A stretch of 55,997 nt of DNA from Chrysophaeum taylorii (taxonomy: Eukaryota > Sar > Pelagophyceae > Pelagomonadales > Pelagomonadaceae). Location of the stretch: the NCBI GenBank assembly GCA_029834535.1, contig JAQMWT010000519.1, positions 1 through 55,997 on the forward strand, written 5' to 3'. Made by a program: the position numbers and the translations under genes. Numbering within the stretch: position 1 is the first letter of the stretch; each line of letters starts with the position of its first letter. The notes beneath the pieces were generated by a model. That model saw nothing but the letters and a program-made list of their open reading frames with translations, did no database searches and was not told the origin of the DNA. Shown one piece after another: positions 22,200-31,704 of this stretch.

Positions 22200-22288
22200 C
22201 ATTTAAAGACAGACAGACAGTTTAAAGACTGACAGACAGACAAACAAACAAACAAACAAACAGACAAACATCTGTCGATTAGTAGTTA
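22200..22288 (-). mobile_element. isolated Helitron 5' end abutting H4
   Basis: A GACA/AACA tract followed by CATCTGTCGATTAGTAGTTA is the family's 5' terminus. It touches the 3' end of H4 directly, a tandem arrangement. Confidence 0.7.
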
Positions 22289-23330
22289 CAAGTGCAGGCC
22301 AGTAAGTTCGCCAGTAAGTTCACCTGGTCCCAATCTCTAACCCCAGTAAGTTCACCTGGTCCCAGTAAGTTCACCTAGTCCCAATCTCTAACCCCAGTAA
22401 GTTCGGCGTAAGCCCACTCGTGCTCACATCCACTCACCCCACTCTCCTTCGAGCTCGTCGCTCTCACCTCCGCCAATCTAAGCTGCTTTGATCCGTACAC
22501 GCCGCTGGCCTTTGCGTTCACTCTAAAAACCCAGTAAGTTCACTTGGTCCCAGTAAGTTCACCTGGTCACTAAGTTCACCTAGTCCCAATCTCAAACCCC
22601 AGTAAGTTCACCTGGTCCCAGTAAGTTCACCTACAGTGCGCGTGTAGACGCCGTGAGGGGGCTTATCGGTATTGCGCAGCACGTGTGGGGTAGGGTGGAG
22701 TCGTCGACCCAGATGAGTATATCCTCGGGGATGCCGATCGACAGAGAGCCACGTAGAGCTGGACGTGGCAGAAGACGGGCTTGGGAAAGAGGACGCCGAC
22801 CTCGCGGGGCGTCTGGCCCTGGCTCTTGTTGATCGTTTGGCGTAGGCGGGCCTTAGGCGATACAGGTTGGAGGAGCCTCGGTGACAACGACACGATCGAT
22901 CATGTATCTGGTACCGTTGCAGTGGCCGTGCGACGGGTCGAGGTTGCGAAGACATTAAGCTCGCGATCAAAGTCAGCATGCCGTTGGTTGTCAGGGAGTT
23001 GAAAACTCTACTGTAAAGAGCGAGGCGTCGTCTTCCGACCCAGCCTAGTCAGCCGAAAAGAACTCCGACGCCTCGTCTCCGGGAAAAAAAGGCCGCGGTC
23101 ATGCGCGCGTTGTCAGCATCGACAACATCGTTTCGACGGGGCGTGAGAATGGCGCGCTGAAAGAGCCGCCGCGGGTCGTGGAAATAGTCTGCGAGGTCGC
23201 CGTAGACGGCTTGGAGGATCAATGTGTGGCTCGCGGGCCCACATGATCCTTACCCTAAATCGAGGGACAAACAGACAGACAAACAAACAAACAAACAGAC
23301 AGACAAACATCTGTCGATTAGTAGTTAGGA
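22289..23330 (-). mobile_element. Helitron copy H4
   Basis: 1,042 bp with both family ends (CAAGTGCAGG at left, GTAGTTAGGA at right on the plus strand). Helicase remnant 22,663-22,893 in the minus direction. A second 5'-end piece follows at 23,331-23,360. Confidence 0.85.
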
Positions 23331-23358
23331 AGACAAACATCTGTCGATTAGTAGTAAG

Positions 23359-23391
23359 GAAGTGGGGGGGGGCGGTTGGGGGGGGGCGGTC
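23359..23391 (+). other. G-run tract, G-quadruplex candidate
   Basis: Two long G-runs (7-8 G each) around GGCGGTT between the Helitron and the uridylyltransferase start. It could fold as a quadruplex; no function claimed. Confidence 0.4.
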
Positions 23392-23431
23392 TATGGTCGA
23401 ATATGCTTTATTTGTCTGACCTTGGAGGGCG

Positions 23432-25453
23432 ATGGAGCTGAGGGCACCGCCAGGGCTGCCGGCGCCTCCGGGTCTGCTGCTTGATGGGGAAAAGAAGAAG
23501 CCGCCGGTGCCGCCGGGGTTTGGCAAGGTTGTGGAGGAGAAGTTTTTACAGGAGCCTCGCGGTACCGTGAGTTTATGTGTCGGCATTTGTTTTTGAAACT
23601 AGTCGTGCCGCCTGTAGTATGTAAGATGTGGTGGTGTGGTCGAAAATGCTCATGTTGTGTGCCTGATGATGTGTGTCAGTCAAAATGTCGATATGCACGT
23701 GTTGTCAAAAGGACGCAGCCTGATAATGTCAGATGTGCTCCTTAGCAGCCTGATTTCGAAATGTCAGCATGTCAAAAAAGACTTGTGGCAGCAGCCTGAT
23801 ATCATGTCGCAGCCTGATATCTGTGGCAAAATGTTCGTCGGCACGTGTTGTCAAAAAGACGCAGCCTGATAATATCAGATGTGTTCCTGAGCCGGCTGAT
23901 TTCGAAATGTCAGCACGTCAGATTAAACTTGTAGCAGCAGCCTGATATGAGGTCGCAGCGTGATGATGCGAGTCAAAATGTCAGTCAGCTGTAGTCAAAA
24001 AGTAGCTCCCGGTGAGCCTGATTTCGAAGTGTCAGTCAAAAAAGGCTTGGTAGCAGCAGCCTGATATCAGGTCGCAGCCTCGTGATGCGTGTCAGTGAAA
24101 ATGACTTGTAGCAGCTAATATCACATGTGCCAGGTGCGTTTCGAGAGTAGCGAATGTATCGAAGATTCGGACGAGAAGTGCGTCGTCCCTCCTAAAGCGA
24201 AAATTCTAGTCTTCGAAAAAGATGAGGTGGGGTTGTACCGACTCGGAAGCGACCAGCCGATCGTGACGAAGCGGACGGGGAAATTCTTCGCGCCAAGAAG
24301 TCCAGGAAATTTCGCGTTTCGAACAAAAAAAAAAATATCGAAACTCTTGGAAGTCGTTCCTAACGAAAGTTCGATCGAAGACGCGATCCTTCGGCTCCCA
24401 AAACCCTCAGCCTTTGCGCAGTTGGTGCTCTGCATGAGCTACGGGCTTATTTCGAGTCCTTTATTAGAAAAAGCGAAAGAAGCCAGGGATGATTCGAATG
24501 CGAAAGAACGGTTTTTGGAATGGTTTAGAGAAGAGCCGAAAAGAAATAATTTAAAAGGAATATCATTGCCGAGTCCGGAATTTTTCGATGACCGGGAAAA
24601 AATAAAAAAACGATTGGAAAAAGAATTGGACGTGAAATTAGAGATTTTTGGGTCTTCGAAGAATCTTTTCGGCTCGGAGAATTCCGACCTCGACATGTGC
24701 GTCTCCTCTCCAGAAGACAGAAGAGAAGTGGTGAGAAGAATCGGCGAAAAGATACGGAACTCGGAAATTCGGGATACGGCGAGAGTACCAATCGTAATTT
24801 TCAAGGACGAAACTTCGGGTTTGGAATGCGATGTTTCCGCTCATAATCCTCTTGCAATCAAAAACACAGAACTCCTCAAATCGTACGCTTCCATCGATCC
24901 TCGCGTTCGCGAAGCCGCGTTTGTTGTGAAAAAATGGGCCAAATCCCGAGATTTGAACAATCCGTCTTCAGGAACTCTGAGCTCGTATGGATATGTCTTG
25001 ATGCTGCTCCACTATCTCCAAACAATTCGTTTTCTTCCGGTTTTACAGAGAAAAGGAACGAAAATGAAACACCCCTTCGAGGAAAATCGAAAAGTTGACC
25101 TTACATTCGACCCGCCAACTTTGGAGATGCAAGAAATCGCGAGAGCTTCGGACGCCTCTGTCTCCGACCTCGTCGCGGGCTTTTTCCGGTACTACTCCCG
25201 GCGCTTCGATTTCCGGAACGTTGTGTCGATTCGAGGCCGTCCGGTCTCGAAATTGGTCAAAGCACAATACGAAAATTGGCCGTTAAATTCGAGACTCGCG
25301 ATCGAGGACCCTTTCGAGATTTGGTACGATGTTGCCCACGTCCTCAAAGGATCCACCTCGACCCTCATCTCTTCCGAAATCAAAAGGGCCTACGACATCA
25401 TGTCTTCTGACGACGACGCTCTCGCTTCGCTCTGTTCGCCTCCGGTTAGATAG
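23432..25453 (+). CDS. Cid1-type terminal uridylyltransferase / non-canonical poly(A) polymerase, two exons
   Basis: Exon 2 (24134-25453) has the nucleotidyltransferase signature FGSSKNLFGSENSDLDMCV (G-S plus D-x-D), the third Asp in LECDVSAHN, the nucleotide-recognition helix SSYGYVLMLLHYLQ and a C-terminal PAP-associated segment ending IEDPFEIWYDVAH. These define cytoplasmic TUTases that add U or A to RNA 3' ends. I propose exon 1 at 23432-23566, a Pro-rich start (MELRAPPGLPAPPGLLL) ending at GTGAGT, because donor and the acceptor TGCCAG at 24133 are both phase 0; otherwise the frame could start at ATG 24125. The joined product is about 484 residues. Codon use is A-rich with long A-runs, unlike the GC-rich genes at 5-7 kb. 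Confidence 0.85.
23610..24120. repeat. degenerate short repeats inside the proposed intron
   Basis: Some ten copies of GCAGCCTGAT(AT) alternate with TGTCAGTCAAAA-like pieces. The stretch lies wholly within the proposed 567-nt intron 23567-24133. Confidence 0.65.
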
Positions 25454-26099
25454 TACTATTAACTTTACTTCTCTTATCGACGCAAGACGGAGAGTCCTAC
25501 TCTGTAGATATGACGGTAGCTTCACTGCCAGTGTGAAAGCTAGCAGGTACATCTGCGAAGATGAGGAGCTGCTCTCGCAAGTATCATGTGGCGAGGCGGA
25601 ATGGTCTAGTGCTGTCTAAGACCGCACACGGTCTCTACCCACCTCTCTGGAGTTTATTGGCCAGATTGCGAAGATGTACAAGGGGACTGATTTTGTACTT
25701 CGAGCTCTATGACTAGCTAATCTGAACGCTGATTGGTTCGTTTAGCTAGTCACACGACAGCAGTGACTCAGCACCCGCCAATGAGAGGCCAGAATAGGTC
25801 GTCACACGTCATCATACGTCATCATTTTGCGGCGCGCTGCTCAAGATTTCTGAACGAACAAGCAACATCGGCCGAACACTGACCCTGACCGAACGATGCC
25901 CCGGGGGAGGGACCTTCAGCAGCGAAAGCGCATCGCGACAAGCCTACTGAGGAACAGCAGGTAGCTGTGAAACAAAGGCGACGCTGCAGAGGCTCGAAGC
26001 GCCTTCTTCCAGCCGCGACCAGCTGCGAGGAGACGAGCCAAGTCCGTCAGGGACAACGGTGGAGTGCGTGACGACGAGGACGACGTACACAATGAGGTG
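25454..26099. other. intergenic / possible 5' exon of the next gene
   Basis: Nothing is recognised at 25,454-25,890. At 25,961-26,012 a GTAGCT...TTCTTCCAG segment (52 nt) would be a phase-0 intron joining an upstream open stretch to the frame of the next gene, but no start codon is found for that exon, so it is left unassigned. Confidence 0.35.
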
Positions 26100-27105
26100 A
26101 TGTCCGAAGCAGAACCGGTCAGGCAAACTCCTGGAAGTACCGACCCGAGTGACCTCCACGTCGACGTGACCGATGTGAATCCAAGCAATTTGTGTGGGCT
26201 CGGCGCCTTCGACCTGCAAGAGTACAGAGCTCTAGCGTCGGGTTTTGTACCGACAGCACTCGATCGCGAAGGCGTCATCCCGGGCGAGCTCCTGCGCGGA
26301 TGGGCAATTATGTCTCGTTCGGCTGACGGCGGTCGCTCTTGGCCTCAAGGAATTGTCCTCCGTCCTGCGGAAGCCGACACGACGCTCTGTTCGGTGCGAA
26401 TGGGCAGCTCGGTAGTCGGCCTCTTCTTGGCCCCGTCGCACTATAGGGATGGGCTTAGCATCGCGGCTTCGGAACCGCCCCCTTGGTTTCGGATCGTGCG
26501 CAATGCAGATTTCGCCGATGTGATGCGCAGTCTTATCGACGAGCAAATGGCGGAATGCGCACGCCGACGGCAGAACGAGGTGGGCGACGGGGACTGTGAC
26601 TACCGCGGTAGCGTGCGGCAGGTTCTCCTGAAGCGCGGTAATTGCGTCGACTCAATCACTGTCGCGCACGTCGAGATGTCGCGCGATGTGGTTGCAAGAG
26701 GATTGGAGGACAACCCTGACGCCATCGTCAAGCTGTCACTCGACTCCGACTCCGCGGAGCACGCTGCAGTGAGGCCATCGGATCTTCGTGCCGTCGACTG
26801 CACTCAGCCCTGCGACCGCCACTACTGGTTCGGCGGCACCGACTCGATGGAAGGTCTAGTCCCAGGCCAATGTTTACTCGACTTCGCTTTTGGACATCGC
26901 TGTTCAGAGATTCAATGCTGATGGGACCTTCGAAGACGTGCCGGTCAGTCGCTGGACACCGAGTCTGGATGACCTGGTATTTGAGCACGACGGCAGAGTT
27001 CACTACACATCCTGTGTGAGCGTCGAACTTGAGCAGGCTGCCATCACAGTACATAGATGGCTCTACCCGCAGCCTGGTTGTGCGCTCGCAACGAGCGACA
27101 CTTAG
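26100..27105 (+). CDS. unrecognised protein, one probable frameshift
   Basis: The frame is open upstream to 25,971; the first ATG is 26100, and the frame runs to 26921. A second frame (26,890-27,105) carries on with similar composition, and the two overlap at a TTTT run, so one base is probably lost or gained there. The product is about 335 residues, soluble, with no signal peptide or membrane segment. Visible features are a conserved-looking core FRIVRNADFADVMRSLIDEQ and clustered Cys/His (VDCTQPCDRHYWFGG). I recognise no family. It stands alone between the uridylyltransferase and a long microsatellite. Confidence 0.5.
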
Positions 27106-27795
27106 TGCTAGTGCTCGCGCTTGCCGCATTGACTGAAGATGCATAGTGCGCAAGCTAGATAGGGCGCGGGAGTGCGAGGTGCGAGCTCGACCCATCAGCG
27201 TCGAGACGAGGACGAACTTCCTTCTTCTGTCTTTTCGCACACCAAAACAATAGAATTTCTAGAGCTCGCGCTATAAAACCAGAGCCTGTATAAGGACCAG
27301 CTACGCTCGTGCGCTTCAAAAGATGCACCTGTTCCCGCGCCTCGTTGCAAGTACGAATGTGATAAATGTGTTGTCGGTCTTTGTATATTGTGAGCACCGC
27401 CTTTTTGGGTGTGTGTGTGCTCCTGTACAGTTTATCGTCTATGACTGTATATATCCGCTTCGCTTCCTGAAGTCGCGAACGAACGGGGTTGTTCTGCCAC
27501 GATGTACGCACGATGGGCACAACTCACACGATGGACTCAGCTTATAAAAAAAAAGAATTTTTCCTTACTTGCATGCCATATGCCAGATGGTACGTAGGTG
27601 CATTTTGCCTCTCCTCTTGTGAACTGTCAAACAAAGGCCTACTTCCACCTTGCTAGTCACATGTTACAATGGTTATTCACGTTGTCGCATGTTTAGTTCT
27701 GTACATAGCCGACGCTTTTATGAGTTTCACGACTCGCCGCGTTCTTGCACATAGTCACCTATGTGAGACCCCTTTTCCTCTCACATTCGTCGACG
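27106..27795. other. intergenic, no gene recognised
   Basis: AT-richer spacer; short open frames on both strands show no motif. An A-run lies at 27,545-27,555. Confidence 0.35.
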
Positions 27796-27961
<166 letters not shown>

Positions 27962-27982
27962 ACAATTATAGTAGGGGGGGGG

Positions 27983-28085
27983 AGTAAACTCGAAGGTTAG
28001 AGGGCGGAGCGTGCGCTGATCAAAGCAGCTTAGATTCGCGGGGGTGAGAGCGTCGAGCTGAAAGGAGAGTGGGGTGAGTGGGAGG
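27983..28085 (+). mobile_element. Helitron fragment H6
   Basis: AGTAAACTC...GATCAAAGCAGCTTAGATT...GGAGAGTGG matches the segment upstream of the 3' array in H1 and H2; no termini. Confidence 0.7.
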
Positions 28086-28263
28086 AGGGACGTTGACGCA
28101 AGCCGATTATAAGTAGAGACAGGAAAAATTCACTGTGCCTCTGGTAGAGAATGATGGCAGTGGTGGTGCTGCCCTGACGCCCTGTCTCTCACGACACAAA
28201 GAGCAGCACGGTGTTCGACACAGTGATTTGGTGGGTGTTTAGGTGTGAGTGTGAGACTAAAGG

Positions 28264-28413
28264 GGGGTCCTAACCCTAGAGATAGAAAATCCGAACTAGG
28301 GTTAGTACCCCCTGTTCTAGCGTTAGTTCACTTAACTTTGCCACCTTTGATTTCAGAAAACGCTGTGTTATTCACACCGGCTGTCCTCGATTAAGAGACA
28401 GATTCGAGGACAG
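28264..28413 (+). other. two leader hairpins
   Basis: 28264-28279 pairs with 28296-28311 (15 of 16 bases, arm GGGGTCCTAACCCTAG). 28381-28390 pairs perfectly with 28404-28413 (arm CTGTCCTCGA). Both lie upstream of the gag start, a usual place for retroelement packaging or priming structures. Confidence 0.7.
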
Positions 28414-28556
28414 ACTACCACTGTTCTCACGCTCTGCTGAAGGGTAACACAGTTGTGATTACTGTTCTCTAGGTATTGGGCACCAGTCCCGGTATCAGCA
28501 GAGCCCCAGGATTTCCAGACAAGTCCAACTTACTGACGTTCCTGAACCCAAGCAAA

Positions 28557-30675
28557 ATGCCGACGAACCAAGAACTCCAAAAGGTGATGAAAGAACAAGA
28601 AGATCGTTTCGAAATAGAAATGCGACAGCAAGCTCAAGCGCACGAAGCTCGGCATAAACAAGAAATGCAAGACCAAGAAAATCGCATGATGGCTCGAATA
28701 AGCGCTTTATCCACCCAAATGCAAGCAACGCAAGCACCACCACCTGCCGTCGCTGCTGCGGCTCCGCCTCCCACTCCGGCTCAACAAGATCCCAAGTCTA
28801 AGATCAACACCTTTAGTGACCCTCCAAGTGCCGTTCTCAAGTCCATGGACTCGGCGCAAATCACACCGCAAATGCTTTCGTTTCGTGTCATGCAATTGTT
28901 CGTCGAACATCTGATGCCTGAAACAGGTATAACTCAGTACTTCCTACAGGGCTTCTACACGTGGGAATCCGTCCTGCGCGGATCTAACGATCTCGCTGAC
29001 GCTCTCTTAGGCCACTGTATCGACGAATACTACAAGGACCCCGACAACCACTCTACCGCCGGGAACACGCAAGATTTCCAAGGCCGTTACGTCTACTACA
29101 AGGGTGTCTACCGCAAGTTCGGCAAGCACTTCCTGGACAACGTCTACGAGCCAAAGCTCCAAGAACTCAAAGCCCAAGACAAGGACCCAACCGATATGAC
29201 AAAAGGCAAGTTGTATCCGATCACTCAACCGCCTCTCCAAGGAAAAGAAGCCGACTTCATCGTATATCTCCGCGAGACCGTACACCCCCTATTTCGCCGT
29301 TTCCTACATGCCGGTAGCGACTCCGTCAAGCATCCAGCATACGACGAAATCGATGCACTCGGATCCTCCTGCCCGATAGGACTCGAATTCGTGCTTCAAG
29401 TTCGCCTCGCACTCGACAAGCATACGGGCCAGAACCACATCCATCATGCGCATTATGTTTACAATGCCTTTCTGGACACGCCGTTCAACCCTGAAATCCA
29501 TGAGCCAGCTCACTACATCGACTACATGCGTCATGTCCAGCAGCAACTCCGCCAGATCACCACGGACGCTTCTCTCCAACTTCCCGACGACAAGATCCTC
29601 GAAGAAATTCACCAAATTCTCCGCTTCAAGTACCCCCCAAGCTTGCTTGACTCCCGCGCCCCAACACACATCAAGGGCTTTGCACGTCTTGCTAACTGTT
29701 TGCGCACTCCCAACGATTCGCTGTTGCTCGACGAAGACAAGGACGCCATCCACCACTTTCCTAAGCTCATCGCTCGCATCACCGTCATCTCAACGTTTGA
29801 GCGCAACTTTCGGGCTCACCTCAAGCCTCACCCCACTCTCAACTTCAAGCCTTCGGGCTTCGTTGCGGACTTTGGTCGTCTGCCAACAAAGGATAAAGAC
29901 AACCCCCGCTTTCGCTCCCGCCGTCATGGTCTCCACCTCACCGAAGACGATGTGACACCTCTCCCTCTGAAGACGACACCCCACCGGACCCCATTGAAGA
30001 CGCGGACCCCGTCGCCGTTTTTCTCACGGAGGCCAATCTTGATCAAGAGGAGGACAATGACCTCATTCACCAACTACACGCCTACCGCAAGAAGCAAATT
30101 TCGCGGCACGTCAAAAGCCCCCTCCAGGCAAAAAGCCTCCTAATCCTCGCTCCCCGTCTTACTACGACGTCAATGACAGTCCTAAACCCAAGGCCACCCC
30201 TGTCACCCCACCGAAGAACAAGCACCGTCCCCGCGCTCCTCCTGTCACCCCTGACAAACGCGAGCACCCGCATCTTCGAAAGGTCACCTTCCCAACACAA
30301 CCTCATCCACCCAAACCGTCTACTCCAGACCAACGCTTCAAGGTCCCCCTTCGTGAAGTTCGTCGCAAGCTCCAAACCATACGGAATCTTAGCCAAGCCG
30401 GTCGCCAACATACGTACAGCTCCGAGCCACTGCCCTACGAGCCCTACCTTTATGAGCTCTTAAAATCCTCGACCTCAGACCCCCACAATTACGCAACACT
30501 TCTAGGAAAGACCGCCGTCGTCCTTGCCGCTCGCAAGCCTAACGGCCTGTTGTCCCTGCCATCCCATCCCCGGCAAACATTCGCCACTGTGGTTAGCTTT
30601 AACACAAGAAAACGAATTTCACTCCACGATGAGATTGCACACATCACACAGCATGTCGCAAAGACACGCTCAAAA
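28557..30675 (+). CDS. gag-like protein of the DNMT element, frame changes at ~29,950 and ~30,118
   Basis: ATG at 28557 begins MPTNQELQKVMKEQEDRFEI, a ~60-residue coiled coil rich in Gln/Glu/Met, then a Pro/Ala linker and a ~350-residue helical region (e.g. FLQGFYTWESVLRGSNDLAD, HLLRRF-like segments) consistent with a retroelement capsid. The first frame ends at 30143. An acidic stretch (DPIEDADPVAVFLTEANLDQ) is read in the second frame and a basic Pro/Lys-rich C-terminus in the third (from about 30,118 to the TAG at 30676-30678). No zinc knuckle is seen. Placement next to the DNMT frame suggests a single ancestral polyprotein. Confidence 0.55.
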
Positions 30676-30678
30676 TAG

Positions 30679-31605
30679 CACACGCTTGACTTCGCGAAGT
30701 TACAAAATCATTCCATGTATCTTACCGAACTGCTCAACATCAAATCTCCTGTCGTCCACTCCGCCTTCAATGGCTCCGCAGACCTCTCTGTGCAAACACA
30801 AACCCCTCTGCTCAAAACAGCCATTATTGCAGGTGGACTTCACCAGGAAGGTTTCGCCACTTTTCGCAAACGCTTCGACAAACGCCTAACTGTCGTAGTC
30901 ACCTGTGAAATCAACGATATCCTGCGCACCCGTGCGCAACACCTGTTCCCGCATGCCCAGGACTATGCGGACCTCAGAAAACTCAATGCCGCGCTCCAAA
31001 CCGGCAAAATCCGACTCCCTACATTCGACCTGGCAGTTTTTACATTGCCCTGCCAACACCTCAGTGTAATGAAGGACTACGACGGTTATGCCACTCCGGT
31101 CACCGCCGACCTTTTTGTCAAAGAACAACTCCGCGTCGTTCGTTGCACGCTCCCGACCTATACCATTGTCGAGAACGTCCCTCCCAACCCCCGAACTCAC
31201 CATGAGTATGCTCAACTCGCCAAAGGCTATCACCGCTTAGGCTACTTCCGCCATTCCGGCGTCTACAATGCCTCTGCTTTTGGTGATGTCATCAGCAAGA
31301 CACGCTATCTCGCTGTGTATGCCCGGCACCCGCTCACCGGCTACAACCTCGAGAAAACCGCCTCCCCTTGGTTAACCTCGCCTCCGAGCATGGTTCCTCT
31401 CCTGGATCCCAGTCACACCATCCCTGACGATCTATGCATCGCCAAACCCGCCATTCGTGGTACAGTGTCCCGTTCCACATTGGACTACTACCAGCACAAG
31501 GCCACCTACTCCTACAAGCCCGCAAACGTAGAGAGCGAGAAAGGATTGTCATTCAACCGACTAGGGAGATGCGGCGGCCACGGGAGTGCCAAGAAAAGGA
31601 CATAA
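30679..31605 (+). CDS. C5 cytosine methyltransferase of the gag-DNMT element
   Basis: In the same frame as the end of gag, separated only by one TAG. Landmarks in order: a motif I-like AIIAGGLHQEGFATF (about 30,820), motif II VVVTCEINDILRTRAQHLFP (Glu of the cofactor site), motif IV FTLPCQHLS with catalytic Cys (31,044-31,060), motif VI IVENVPPN (31,165-31,188) and motif VIII SKTRYLAVYAR. Motif IX (IQPTREMRRPREC, about 31,552) is in another frame after a shift near 31,535, and motif X is lost at the copia junction. The P-C-Q and E-N-V boxes make the family assignment firm. It would methylate cytosine C5; whether it was active is unknown. Confidence 0.85.
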   Translation, partial: HTLDFAKLQNHSMYLTELLNIKSPVVHSAFNGSADLSVQTQTPLLKTAIIAGGLHQEGFATFRKRFDKRLTVVVTCEINDILRTRAQHLFPHAQDYADLRKLNAALQTGKIRLPTFDLAVFTLPCQHLSVMKDYDGYATPVTADLFVKEQLRVVRCTLPTYTIVENVPPNPRTHHEYAQLAKGYHRLGYFRHSGVYNASAFGDVISKTRYLAVYARHPLTGYNLEKTASPWLTSPPSMVPLLDPSHTIPDDLCIAKPAIRGTVSRSTLDYYQHKATYSYKPANVESEKGLSFNRLGRCGGHGSAKKRT

Positions 31606-31666
31606 GCGACACTCACACGCGCACAAAAAAATTGTGGCAAAAGAAGGTAGGGCCAGGGCTAGTGGC

Positions 31667-31687
31667 TAGTTTAACGACGTTGCGGTC
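31667..31687 (-). repeat. 21-bp motif 3 (copia A, 3' end)
   Basis: After the RNase H stop; in the same frame it would read TATSLN then TAG. Confidence 0.9.
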
Positions 31688-31704
31688 ACTAGAGTTAGGC
31701 ATCT

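Larger units (their letters stand above)
19884..22233. repeat. recurring ~50-bp unit (GCTCCCCACACAC... to CTTAGCAGTCGACATTT)
   Basis: Four copies of a unit with a C-rich half, then CTTAGCAGTCGACATTTAAA and a GACA run: 19884-19914 continued at 20940 (split by Helitron H2), 20970-21019, about 22101-22157 and 22165-22233. 21994-22100 between them holds no recognised feature. The intact copies show the empty site of H2. Confidence 0.75.
28091..31610 (+). mobile_element. truncated retroelement encoding gag-like protein and a second type of DNMT
   Basis: A 470-bp leader with two hairpins is followed by a gag-like frame that runs, after two frame changes, into a C5 cytosine methyltransferase. RT, RNase H and integrase are absent; at about 31.6 kb the element abuts copia copy A in the opposite orientation. 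No LTR can be defined. The gag and DNMT differ from those of both other families in the window. The 3' truncation by the copia junction means the family's class cannot be read here. Confidence 0.65.

Noticed and set aside
20940..23330. CRISPR-like array of regularly spaced short repeats (AGGTGAACTTACTGG)
   Set aside because: Repeats are part of Helitron 3' ends, spacers are not unique, and the genome is eukaryotic with no cas genes.
25560..25660. tRNA-like stretch (GGTCTAGTGCTGTCTAAGACCG)
   Set aside because: No complete cloverleaf: T-arm and acceptor pairing are missing.
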